Assembly: GCA_963695155.1 (NCBI GenBank)
Contig: CAVOGD010000005.1
Coordinates: 186,001 to 250,000, forward strand
Source of the DNA: SG8-30 sp963695155
GTDB lineage: Bacteria; Pseudomonadota; Gammaproteobacteria; Steroidobacterales; Steroidobacteraceae
Direction: 5' to 3'
DNA length: 64,000 nucleotides
The position numbers were made by a program, and so were the translations under genes. Below the pieces are notes generated by a model. The model saw only the letters and a list, made by a program, of their open reading frames with translations, did not search any database and was not told the DNA's origin. Positions 37,292-45,584 of the stretch are shown here, in pieces (position 1 is the first letter of the stretch; the number at the start of each line of letters is the position of its first letter).

Positions 37292-38995
37292 GTGCGCATC
37301 CTGTTGCTGACGCATGCCTTCAACGGGCTGGCGCAGCGCCTGTACGTGGAGCTGGCCGCGCGCGGTCACGAACTGTCGGTCGAGTTCGACATCAATGACG
37401 AGGTGACGCGCGAAGCGGTGCGGCTGTTCCGGCCGGACTACCTGCTGGCGCCGTTCCTCAAGCGCGCGATTCCCGAGGACGTGTGGCGCCAGCTGCCGTG
37501 CCTCGTCGTGCACCCGGGGATACCGGGCGACCGGGGCCCGTCGGCGCTGGATCGCGCCATCCAGCGCCGCGAGCGCGACTGGGGCGTGACGCTGCTGCAG
37601 GCCAACGCCGAGCTGGATGCCGGCGACGTGTGGGCAACCGCCGCCTTTGCGATGCGCGAGGCGCCGAAGAGCAGCCTGTACCGGCAGGAGGTGACCGACG
37701 CGGCGGTGGCCTGCGTGCTCGACGCGCTCGAGCGGGCGCGCGGCCCGTCGTTCAGGCCCACCCCGCAGCGGCCGGGCGCGCCGGGCGTGCGCGGCCGCAC
37801 CTGGCCGCCCATGCGCCGCACCGAGCGCGCCATCGACTGGCGCAGCGACGACACGGATACGGTCGTCGCGCGCATTCACGCCGCCGACGGTTCTCCCGGC
37901 GTGCCGGACGAACTGCTGGGCCTGCCGTGCCGCCTCCATGGCGCCTGGCGCGAACCCGGGGCGGCGGTTTCCGCGGCACCCGGGTCCCTGCTGGCAACGC
38001 GAGACGGTGCGATCCTGCGCGCCACGGTTGACGGGGCCGTGTGGATCAGTCACCTCAAGGCGGAGGGCGTCGCGCACGGCGTCAAGCTGCCGGCCGTGTC
38101 CGTACTGGCGGAACGCGTACGGGACCTGCCGGAGCGGCCGGTGTCGCTGCTGGCGCCCACCGGGACCGGCGGCTTCAGGGAACTGGCCTATTACGAACGA
38201 GGCGAGGTGGGGTTCCTCGCCTTCGACTTCCATAACGGCGCCATGTCCACGGCGCAATGCCTGCGCCTGGCCCACGCCCTGCGGCAGGTGCGCGAACGGC
38301 CGGCGCAAGTGCTGGTGCTGCTGGGCGGCGGCGAGTTCTGGTCCAACGGCATACACCTCGGCTGCATCGAGGCAGCCCAGCACCCAGCCGACGAATCCTT
38401 GCTTAATATCAACGCAATCGACGACGTTTGTCTTGAAATCATGTCTTTTCGCGACAAGTACGTCATTGCAGCGATGCGCGGAAATGCCGCCGCCGGGGGC
38501 GCATTCCTGGCCCTGGCAGCCGATGAAACCTGGGCCCGGCAGGGCATCGTCCTCAATCCTCACTACAAGAACATGGGCAACCTGTACGGCTCGGAGTACT
38601 GGACTTACCTGTTGCCCCGCCGGGTCGGCCAGGAGGGAATCGCGCGCGTCATGGGAAACCGCCTGCCCATCGGCGCGGACGCCGCGGCCAGTCTCGGGAT
38701 CGTGGACGCCGTACTGGCCGGTCACCGCGAGGCGTTCCTGCAGGAAGTCGCCGGCCGCGCCGGTGCGCTGGCCGCGGACGGCAGCCTGGCCGCGAGGCTG
38801 GCCGACAGGAACGCGCGGCGCGACCGCGACGAGGCGGCCAGGCCGCTGGCGCAGTACCGTGCCGGGGAACTCGAACGCCTGCGCCTCAACTTCTACGGCT
38901 TCGATCCCAGCTACCACATTGCGCGCCACCGCTTCGTGCACCGCAGCCCTCACTCGTGGACGCCACGGCACCTGGCCAGGCACCGCGGCGCCTAG
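37292..38995 (+). CDS. hypX: HypX/HoxX, CO-ligand synthesis protein
   Basis: 567 residues in two domains. The N-terminal half resembles formyl-tetrahydrofolate transferases (LPCLVVHPGIPGDRGPSALD, TLLQANAELDAGDVW). The C-terminal half resembles enoyl-CoA hydratases (FDFHNGAMSTAQC, LLGGGEFWSNGIHLG, GNAAAGGAFLALAAD). HypX takes a formyl group from N10-formyl-THF to CoA and releases CO, giving the active-site CO under aerobic conditions. It is found with oxygen-tolerant hydrogenases and is absent from E. coli. Start is GTG 37292. It is the last gene of the operon; no hoxA-type regulator follows. Confidence 0.93.
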   Translation: MRILLLTHAFNGLAQRLYVELAARGHELSVEFDINDEVTREAVRLFRPDYLLAPFLKRAIPEDVWRQLPCLVVHPGIPGDRGPSALDRAIQRRERDWGVTLLQANAELDAGDVWATAAFAMREAPKSSLYRQEVTDAAVACVLDALERARGPSFRPTPQRPGAPGVRGRTWPPMRRTERAIDWRSDDTDTVVARIHAADGSPGVPDELLGLPCRLHGAWREPGAAVSAAPGSLLATRDGAILRATVDGAVWISHLKAEGVAHGVKLPAVSVLAERVRDLPERPVSLLAPTGTGGFRELAYYERGEVGFLAFDFHNGAMSTAQCLRLAHALRQVRERPAQVLVLLGGGEFWSNGIHLGCIEAAQHPADESLLNINAIDDVCLEIMSFRDKYVIAAMRGNAAAGGAFLALAADETWARQGIVLNPHYKNMGNLYGSEYWTYLLPRRVGQEGIARVMGNRLPIGADAAASLGIVDAVLAGHREAFLQEVAGRAGALAADGSLAARLADRNARRDRDEAARPLAQYRAGELERLRLNFYGFDPSYHIARHRFVHRSPHSWTPRHLARHRGA

Positions 38996-39297
38996 CCGCC
39001 GGGCACGCCGCCCGCGCGGCCGCTAGACCCGTTATCAATTCCGTCGTATCCATGTGAATAGATAGGGGTTTCTGGCTTGCGGTTTATACCTAGCAGCCTG
39101 TAGGATGGCCGGCGTTCACGGCATCCGAGGGGCGGCAGACCGTGGCGGGCGATCCGGCCGGTCAAGCCGGTCGCAAAGAGATCCGGCGGCCAGGTTGAAC
39201 TTCAACTGCTCGCTGACATCGCGGCAGGCGCCGGCCTGCCACGTCGGCGTGCACGGGCAGCCCAGGCGCAGCCCGGGCACTTCACAGAGGGTTCGAG
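38996..39297 (+). promoter_or_regulatory. 302-bp gap between hypX and the oxidase operon, presumed coxB promoter
   Basis: An unusually A/T-rich patch at about 39030-39110 (GTATCCATGTGAATAGATAG ... TTATACCTAG) stands out from the GC-rich surroundings and is the best place for a promoter. TTGCGG at 39077 and TAGGAT near 39101 are weak -35/-10 candidates. No gene or clear terminator is visible. Confidence 0.35.
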
Positions 39298-40722
39298 ATG
39301 GCGATTGCTGTGGTATTGGTCCTGCTGGTCATCGGCTCGGTGATCTTCCACTTCGTCAGCCCCTGGTGGTTCACGGACATCGCGTCGAACTGGGGGACGA
39401 TGGACGACACCGTCGTGCTGACCTTCTGGGTCACCGGCATCGTCTTCGTGCTCGTCAACCTGTTCCTCGTGTACGTCGTGATCCGCTACCGGCACCGCAA
39501 GGGACAGAAGGCGGACTACGAGCCCGAGAACAAGAAGCTCGAATGGTGGCTGACGGGCATCACCACCGTCGGCGTCGTGGCGATGCTGGCGCCGGGCCTC
39601 ATCATCTGGGGCAAGTTCGTCACCGTGCCGGAAGGCACGGCCGAGGTGGAAGTCGTCGGCCAGCAGTGGCACTGGAGCTACCGCTTCCCGGGCGCGGACG
39701 GCCGCCTGGGCCGCAGCGATGTCGGCCTGGTCGGACCCGCCAACCCTTTCGGGATCGATCCCGCGGACCCGGACGGGCGCGACGACGTGCTGGTCCCGCG
39801 GCCGGAACTGCACCTGCCCGTCGGCAAGCCGGTCAAGCTGCTGCTGCGGTCCAACGACGTGCTGCACAACTTCACGGTGCCGCAGTTCCGCGTGAAGATG
39901 GACATGATCCCGGGGATGGTCACTTACATGTGGCTCACCCCCACCAGGACCGGCGAATTCGACGCCCTCTGCGAGGAACTCTGCGGCATGGCGCACTGGG
40001 CCATGCGCGGCCGCGTCATCGTCGACGAACAGGAAACATTCGACGCCTGGCTGGCGGCCCAGCCGACCTTCGGCAGCCTCCTGGCGCGCGCTGCGCCGGA
40101 CGCCGCAGCCGGCCAGGCGACGTATGCGGTGTGCATGGCCTGCCACGGCGCCGAAGGCGAAGGCAACGCCGACCTCAACGCGCCCAAGCTGGCCGGCCAG
40201 CCCGCCTGGTACCTGCAGCGGCAGCTCGACAACTTCCGGCACGGCCTGCGCGGCGCGCAGGCGGAGGATGCCTACGGCGCGCAGATGACGGCGTTCGCCG
40301 CCATGGTGGCCGACGAAGCGGCCAGCGCAGACCTGCTGGCCTACATCGCCGGCCTGCCCGACCGGCCCGTGCCGGCGACCGTCAGCGGCGACGTCGCGCG
40401 CGGCAAGAAACTGTACGTCACCTGCGCGTCCTGCCATGGCGCCGCGGGCGAGGGCGTCTGGTCGCAGAACGGGCCGCGGCTGGCGCAGGTGAACGACTGG
40501 TACCTCGTGCGCCAGCTGCAGAACTTCCGCAGCGGCGTCCGCGGCCGGCACCGGCAGGACTTCTACGGCGGCCAGATGGCCGCGATGTCGGACACGCTGA
40601 AGGACGATCGCGCGATCAACGACCTGGTTTCCTACATCAACACGCTGCCGCTGCCGGGACCGGCGAAACGGGTGGGTGAAGGCCCTGCGAGAGCCGCGAC
40701 GACCGGCGGAGGACAACACTGA
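39298..40722 (+). CDS. coxB: cytochrome c oxidase subunit II with two fused heme-c domains (caa3-type)
   Basis: 474 residues. Two N-terminal transmembrane helices and a periplasmic cupredoxin domain bind the dinuclear CuA centre (NDVLHNF for the first His, then C225, C229, H233 and M236 in CEELCGMAHWAM). About 210 further residues hold two class I cytochrome c domains with CMACH (279-283) and CASCH (376-380). Ordinary caa3 subunits have one such domain. The pair could take electrons directly from the bc1 complex or a carrier. The stop shares a base with the coxA ATG. Confidence 0.93.
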   Translation: MAIAVVLVLLVIGSVIFHFVSPWWFTDIASNWGTMDDTVVLTFWVTGIVFVLVNLFLVYVVIRYRHRKGQKADYEPENKKLEWWLTGITTVGVVAMLAPGLIIWGKFVTVPEGTAEVEVVGQQWHWSYRFPGADGRLGRSDVGLVGPANPFGIDPADPDGRDDVLVPRPELHLPVGKPVKLLLRSNDVLHNFTVPQFRVKMDMIPGMVTYMWLTPTRTGEFDALCEELCGMAHWAMRGRVIVDEQETFDAWLAAQPTFGSLLARAAPDAAAGQATYAVCMACHGAEGEGNADLNAPKLAGQPAWYLQRQLDNFRHGLRGAQAEDAYGAQMTAFAAMVADEAASADLLAYIAGLPDRPVPATVSGDVARGKKLYVTCASCHGAAGEGVWSQNGPRLAQVNDWYLVRQLQNFRSGVRGRHRQDFYGGQMAAMSDTLKDDRAINDLVSYINTLPLPGPAKRVGEGPARAATTGGGQH

Positions 40723-42488
40723 TGGAACACGTGGCAATCGCGGACCGGGACCACGAGTCGGAAATGCACGAGCCGCACGGGTTCCTGCAGAAGTACGTCT
40801 GGAGCCAGGACCACAAGGTGATCGCGATCCAGTACGGCTGTGTCGCGATCTTCGTGGGCCTGATCGCGCTGGTGCTGTCCGGGCTGATGCGGCTGCAGCT
40901 CGGTTTCCCGGACACGTTCCATTTCATCGACCCGCAGGACTATTACCAGTTCATCACCATGCACGGCATGATCATGGTGATCTACCTGCTCACCGCCCTG
41001 TTCCTGGGCGGCTTCGGCAACTACCTGATCCCGCTGATGCTGGGCACGCGGGACATGGTGTTCCCGTACCTGAACATGCTGAGCTTCTGGGTCTACTTCC
41101 TGGCCGTGCTGGTGCTGCTGGCCAGCTTCTTCGTGCCCGGCGGGCCGACCGGCGCGGGCTGGACGCTGTACCCGCCGCAGGCCGTGCTGCCCGGCACGCC
41201 CGGCGCCGGGCTCGGCATCATCCTGATGCTGGTGTCGCTGGGCATCTTCATCGTCGCCTTCACGATGGGCGGCCTGAACTACGTCACCACGATCCTGCAG
41301 GCGCGGTGCCGCGGCATGACGCTGATGCGCATGCCGCTGTCCATCTGGGGCATCTTCATGGCGACGATCCTGGGCCTGCTGGCGTTCCCCGCGCTGCTGG
41401 TCAGCGCGATCATGATGACGCTGGATGCGACGATCGGGACCAGCTTCTTCATGCCGGCCGTGCTGTCGCAGGACCAGGTGACGGACAACCAGGGCGGCAG
41501 CCCGCTGCTGTTCCAGCACCTGTTCTGGTTCTTCGGCCATCCCGAGGTCTACATCGTCGCGCTGCCCGCCTTCGGCATCGTCTCCGACCTGCTGAGCACG
41601 CACGCCCGCAAGAACATCTTCGGCTACCGCATGATGGTCTGGGCGATCCTGGCCATCGGCGGCCTGAGCTTCGTGGTCTGGGCGCACCACATGTACGTCA
41701 GCGGCATGAACCCCTACTTCGGGTTCTTCTTCGCCACCACGACCCTGATCATCGCCGTGCCGACGGCCATCAAGGTCTACAACTGGGTGCTGACGCTGTG
41801 GCGCGGCGACATCCACCTGACCGTGCCCATGCTGTTCTCGATCGGCTTCATCTTCACCTTCGTGCACGGCGGCCTGACCGGCCTGTTCCTGGGCAACGTC
41901 ACGGTGGACGTGCCCCTGTCCGACACCTATTTCGTGGTCGGCCACTTCCACATGGTGATGGGCGTGTCGCCGGTGCTGGTGCTGTTCGGCGCCATCTACC
42001 ACTGGTACCCCAAGATCACGGGCCGCATGTTCAACCAGGGCCTCGGCAAGCTGCACTTCTGGCTGACCTTCCTGGGCACCTACGCGATCTACCTGCCGAT
42101 GCACTACCTCGGCATCCTGGGCGTGCCCCGCCGCTACTACGCACTGGGCACGACCGACTTCATCCCGGACTCCGTGCATACCGTCAACGCGGTCATCACG
42201 ATCGCGGCGCTGCTGGTCGCGGCGGCCCAGCTGCTGTTCCTGTACAACGTCATCAGCAGCCTGCGGAAGGGCGCCAAGGCCGACCCCAACCCCTGGCGCG
42301 CCACCACGCTCGAATGGCAGACCCCCGACACGCCGCCGAAGCACGGCAACTGGGGCCCGCAACTGCCGGTCGTGCACCGCTGGGCCTATGACTACAGCGT
42401 GCCCGGCGCCGGCGCGGACTTCCTGCCGCAGAACACGCCGCACGACCCGCGGTTCGAGAGCGGTCGCGAGCACGAGGGCAAGCAGTGA
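40722..42488 (+). CDS. coxA: cytochrome c oxidase subunit I
   Basis: 588 residues with about 12 helices; holds heme a and the heme a3-CuB site where O2 is reduced. FWFFGHPEVYIVALP has the CuB His, the cross-linked Tyr and the Glu of A1-type D channels; VWAHHMYVSGMNP gives the two further CuB histidines and VVGHFHMVMG the heme ligands. The last 60 residues are a soluble tail. Follows coxB directly and overlaps the next gene by 4 nt. Confidence 0.97.
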   Translation: MEHVAIADRDHESEMHEPHGFLQKYVWSQDHKVIAIQYGCVAIFVGLIALVLSGLMRLQLGFPDTFHFIDPQDYYQFITMHGMIMVIYLLTALFLGGFGNYLIPLMLGTRDMVFPYLNMLSFWVYFLAVLVLLASFFVPGGPTGAGWTLYPPQAVLPGTPGAGLGIILMLVSLGIFIVAFTMGGLNYVTTILQARCRGMTLMRMPLSIWGIFMATILGLLAFPALLVSAIMMTLDATIGTSFFMPAVLSQDQVTDNQGGSPLLFQHLFWFFGHPEVYIVALPAFGIVSDLLSTHARKNIFGYRMMVWAILAIGGLSFVVWAHHMYVSGMNPYFGFFFATTTLIIAVPTAIKVYNWVLTLWRGDIHLTVPMLFSIGFIFTFVHGGLTGLFLGNVTVDVPLSDTYFVVGHFHMVMGVSPVLVLFGAIYHWYPKITGRMFNQGLGKLHFWLTFLGTYAIYLPMHYLGILGVPRRYYALGTTDFIPDSVHTVNAVITIAALLVAAAQLLFLYNVISSLRKGAKADPNPWRATTLEWQTPDTPPKHGNWGPQLPVVHRWAYDYSVPGAGADFLPQNTPHDPRFESGREHEGKQ

Positions 42489-43141
42489 GCGCGATCACCA
42501 TCTCGACCGCGCTGATCGCCGGGATCATCGTCTGGTTCCTCGTGGTGCGGCGCCTGACCGCGAGGTCCTGGGCCAGCGGCGTGCAGCGCGGCGACGTCGG
42601 CGCGATCGGCGCCTCGCCCGCCCGCATCGGCCTGTGGATCTTCCTCGCGGTCGTGACCTCGCTGTTCGCGCTGTTCCTGTCCGCCTACTCGATGCGCATG
42701 CACCACGGCGAGTGGACGCAGATCACGCTGCCGCCCGTCCTGTGGATCAACACGCTGCTGCTGGTCGCCGCCAGCATCGCCCTGCAGCTGGCGCGCAGCG
42801 CGGCCGGCAGCGGCCGGCCGGGCCTGGTCACCGCCGGCCTGCTGGCCGGCGGCGCGCTGACCGCCGCGTTCCTGGCCGGCCAGTTCGCCGCCTGGCAGCA
42901 ACTCGCCGCGGCCGGCTATTTCGTGCGCGGCAACGCGGCCACCGCGTTCTTCTACCTGCTGACGGCCGTTCACGGCCTGCACCTGCTGGGCGGACTGTGG
43001 GTCTGGGGCCGCACGACGAGCCGGCTGCTGGGCGGCGCCGGGCTGGCTGACCTGAAGCTCAGCGTCGAGCTGTGCAGCGAGTACTGGCACTACCTGCTGC
43101 TGGTGTGGATCGTGGTGTTCGGCGTATTGCTGTACCTGTAA
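42485..43141 (+). CDS. subunit III-like cytochrome c oxidase protein
   Basis: 218 residues with a short anchor helix and about five more helices. ARIGLWIFLAVVTSLFALFLSAYSMRM and the C-terminal ELCSEYWHYLLLVWIVVFGVLLYL match the heme-copper oxidase subunit III fold, with the GLHLLGG motif in between. A true subunit III gene follows, so this operon has two family members. Start GTG 42485 overlaps the coxA stop. Confidence 0.85.
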   Translation: MSAITISTALIAGIIVWFLVVRRLTARSWASGVQRGDVGAIGASPARIGLWIFLAVVTSLFALFLSAYSMRMHHGEWTQITLPPVLWINTLLLVAASIALQLARSAAGSGRPGLVTAGLLAGGALTAAFLAGQFAAWQQLAAAGYFVRGNAATAFFYLLTAVHGLHLLGGLWVWGRTTSRLLGGAGLADLKLSVELCSEYWHYLLLVWIVVFGVLLYL

Positions 43142-43155
43142 GGGAGCCTGATTCC

Positions 43156-43833
43156 ATGGCAGATGACGCGCAGATAGCCGCGGCCCCGAACTCCTGGCGG
43201 GAGGTCGTCGCCGATTACGCCGCCGACCGGCAGGCGTACTCGGTGCCGTGGGGCAAGGCCATGATGTGGATCTTCCTCCTCAGCGACACGTTCATCTTCA
43301 CCTGCTTCCTGGTGGCCTACATGAACGTGAGGATCTCCACTCCCGTTCCGTGGCCGCTGCCCACCGAGGTGTTCGCGCTGACCATCGGCGGGGTCACGCT
43401 GCCGCTGTTGCTGATCGCCATCATGACCTTCACGCTGATCACCAGCAGCGGCACGATGGCCATGGCGGTGAACTACGGCTACCGGCGCGACCGCAAGAAG
43501 ACCGCGGCGCTGATGCTGGCCACCGCCGTGCTGGGCGCGTCCTTCGTCGGCATGCAGGCCTTCGAATGGGCCAAGCTGATCCACGAGGGCGTGCGGCCCT
43601 GGGGCAACCCGTGGGGCGCCGCCCAGTTCGGCTCGTCGTTCTTCATGATCACCGGCTTCCACGGCCTGCACGTTTCCGCCGGCGTCATCTACCTGCTGGT
43701 CGTGGCGCGCCGCGTCTGGACCGGCTTCTACGAGCGCAGCGGCAACTACCAGGCGGTCGAGATCGCCGGCCTGTACTGGCATTTCGTGGACCTGGTCTGG
43801 GTCTTCATCTTCGCTTTCTTCTATCTCTGGTAG
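43156..43833 (+). CDS. coxC: cytochrome c oxidase subunit III
   Basis: 225 residues. WGKAMMWIFLLSDTFIFTCFLVAYM, QAFEWAKLIHEG, SSFFMITGFHGLHVSAGVIYL and the terminal GLYWHFVDLVWVFIFAFFYLW are all typical of subunit III. It stabilises subunit I and the proton uptake path. AAGGGAG lies ahead of ATG 43156. It is more canonical than the preceding paralogue. Confidence 0.95.
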   Translation: MADDAQIAAAPNSWREVVADYAADRQAYSVPWGKAMMWIFLLSDTFIFTCFLVAYMNVRISTPVPWPLPTEVFALTIGGVTLPLLLIAIMTFTLITSSGTMAMAVNYGYRRDRKKTAALMLATAVLGASFVGMQAFEWAKLIHEGVRPWGNPWGAAQFGSSFFMITGFHGLHVSAGVIYLLVVARRVWTGFYERSGNYQAVEIAGLYWHFVDLVWVFIFAFFYLW

Positions 43834-43842
43834 GAATCCGCC

Positions 43843-44157
43843 ATGGCACAGGAAGGTCAGCAACATCCCATCAGCATCTACCTGTGGGTCTGGCTGCTGT
43901 TGTTCGTCTTCAGCACGTTTTCCTACCTGGTCGACTACTACCACGTGCAGGGCATGCTGCGCTGGTCGCTGATCATCGTGTTCATGCTCATCAAGGCCGG
44001 CTTCATCGTCGCGATTTTCATGCACATGAGCTGGGAGAGGCTGGCGCTGAAGCTGGCGATCCTGCTGCCGCCCCTGTGCCTGCTGGTGCTGATCGGCCTG
44101 ATGGCGATCGAGGGGCAGTACACGCTGCTGACCCGGCTCAGGGCGTTCGTCGGCTGA
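43843..44157 (+). CDS. cytochrome c oxidase subunit IV (prokaryotic type)
   Basis: 104 residues with three hydrophobic helices. ISIYLWVWLLLFVFSTFSYLVDY and MLIKAGFIVAIFMHMSWERL are characteristic of the bacterial subunit IV family (COX4_pro), a small non-catalytic subunit. Starts 9 bp after coxC and closes the oxidase operon. A 7-bp perfect hairpin (CCGCGGG-CCG-CCCGCGG, 44159-44175) follows but lacks a U-tract. Confidence 0.92.
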   Translation: MAQEGQQHPISIYLWVWLLLFVFSTFSYLVDYYHVQGMLRWSLIIVFMLIKAGFIVAIFMHMSWERLALKLAILLPPLCLLVLIGLMAIEGQYTLLTRLRAFVG

Positions 44158-44158
44158 G

Positions 44159-44175
44159 CCGCGGGCCGCCCGCGG
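44159..44175 (+). terminator. GC hairpin after the oxidase operon, uncertain terminator
   Basis: CCGCGGG, loop CCG, then CCCGCGG forms a perfect 7-bp stem 2 bp after the stop of the subunit IV gene. No run of T follows, so termination would be weak or Rho-assisted. Confidence 0.3.
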
Positions 44176-44242
44176 CGCGATCCGCCGCGACCCGCCACTT
44201 GCTGCTCACGACTGACGCCGGATAGCCCATAATCCGGGTGGC

Positions 44243-44857
44243 ATGGCCGCCAAGAAATTCATCGCGCTCGCCGGCAACATCGGCGCCGGCAAGACCGACC
44301 TGACCGAGTTCCTGTGCCGCAAGTACGGCCTGAAGCCGTTCTTCGAGCCCAACGACCGGAATCCCTACCTGGCGGACTTCTACCGCGACATGAAGACCTG
44401 GGCGTTCCGCTCGCAGGTCTGGTTCCTCACGCACAAGTTCCGCCTGCAACTGAGCATGCAGGACGAGCCCGGCACGGTGGTGCAGGACCGCACGCTGTAC
44501 GAGGATGCCGAGATCTTCGCGCGCAACCTGCAGCGGCAGCGGTTGATCAACAAGCGCGACTTCGACACCTACTGGGCGCTCTACCAGTCCATTCGCCAGT
44601 CGCTGCGCCCGCCCGACCTGATGATCTACCTGCGCTGTCCGGTGCGCACGCTGCGCCAGCGGATCCGCTCGCGCGGTCGCGCCATGGAGCAGGACATCCC
44701 CGTGAACTACCTGCGCCGCCTCAACAAGCTGTACGAGTCGTGGTTGGGCGAGTACGACCTGTCGCCGGTGCTGACCCTCGAGACCGACAAGCTGGACTAC
44801 ATCACCGACCTGGTGGACTGCGTAGACCTGTTCCGGCGCATCGAGCGGCACCTGTAG
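44243..44857 (+). CDS. deoxynucleoside kinase
   Basis: 204 residues of the dCK/dGK-type family: P-loop ALAGNIGAGKTDLTEFL, FFEPNDRNPYLADFY, the catalytic VVQDRTLYEDAEIFA (ERS-like motif), and the lid RIRSRGRAMEQDIP. It phosphorylates a deoxynucleoside during salvage; the base specificity cannot be read. A CATAAT box ends 9 nt before the ATG, so the transcript would have almost no leader. Followed by hpt. Confidence 0.9.
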   Translation: MAAKKFIALAGNIGAGKTDLTEFLCRKYGLKPFFEPNDRNPYLADFYRDMKTWAFRSQVWFLTHKFRLQLSMQDEPGTVVQDRTLYEDAEIFARNLQRQRLINKRDFDTYWALYQSIRQSLRPPDLMIYLRCPVRTLRQRIRSRGRAMEQDIPVNYLRRLNKLYESWLGEYDLSPVLTLETDKLDYITDLVDCVDLFRRIERHL

Positions 44858-44904
44858 GGCGGCGCCCGCGCGGCCTGCGAACGACCGCCGGCCCGCCGAC
44901 AGCG

Positions 44905-44910
44905 TAGAAT
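44905..44910 (+). promoter_or_regulatory. -10 box giving a likely leaderless hpt transcript
   Basis: TAGAAT is followed by six bases and then the ATG of hpt at 44917, so transcription would start at the start codon itself. No ribosome site is present. The same TAnAATCC layout occurs at 44228 (deoxynucleoside kinase) and TATAATCC at about 45513 (ctaA). Confidence 0.45.
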
Positions 44911-44916
44911 CCGCGG

Positions 44917-45507
44917 ATGGACGACCCACGAACCGCCGGCCGCGGCACGGTCCCCGGCATGCTGCCGCCCGGCTCGCGACTCATCATCCCGCACGACGAG
45001 ATCCAACGGGCCCTGGACCGGCTGGCGCGCGACATCACCGCCGACCTGGCCCACCGCCGGCCGCTGGCAGTCACCGTCATGCAGGGCGGCCTGGTCTTCG
45101 CCGGCCAGCTGCTGCCGCGGCTGCACTTCGAACTGGACTGCGACTTCATCCATGCGCGGCGCTACGGGAACGCGACGCACGGCGGCGAACTGGAATGGCT
45201 CACCGGCCCGCACGAGGACGTGGCCGGCCGCACCGTGCTGCTGCTCGACGACATCCTCGATGAGGGCCGCACGCTGGCGGCCTTGCGCGGCGCCCTGCTG
45301 GCGCGGGGCGCCGAGGCCGTGTTCGTGGCGGCTTTCGCCCGCAAGGAACGCGGCGTGCCGCCCGTCACCGAGGCGGACTACGTGGGCGTGCCGGTCCCGG
45401 ACCTGTTCGTGTTCGGCTTCGGCATGGACGTGGCCGGCGCCTGGCGCAACCTGCCGCAGATCTATGCCTTGCCGCCGGGCGGCGATGGCGCGGAAACCGG
45501 TGGCTGA
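44917..45507 (+). CDS. hpt: hypoxanthine-guanine phosphoribosyltransferase
   Basis: 196 residues. TVMQGGLVFAGQLL, FIHARRYGN and the PRPP-binding VLLLDDILDEGRTLAAL are HPRT motifs; the catalytic Asp is in DDILDEG. The C-terminal YVGVPVPDLFVFGFGMD binds the purine. Salvages hypoxanthine and guanine to IMP and GMP. Together with the deoxynucleoside kinase it forms a small salvage pair inserted between oxidase and heme A genes. Confidence 0.92.
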   Translation: MDDPRTAGRGTVPGMLPPGSRLIIPHDEIQRALDRLARDITADLAHRRPLAVTVMQGGLVFAGQLLPRLHFELDCDFIHARRYGNATHGGELEWLTGPHEDVAGRTVLLLDDILDEGRTLAALRGALLARGAEAVFVAAFARKERGVPPVTEADYVGVPVPDLFVFGFGMDVAGAWRNLPQIYALPPGGDGAETGG

Positions 45508-45584
45508 ACAACTATAATCCGCGTTCGACCGGGCGTTCCCTCGCCGGCCGACCGCCCCTTGCGACGACAGGCATGGAGACCCGA

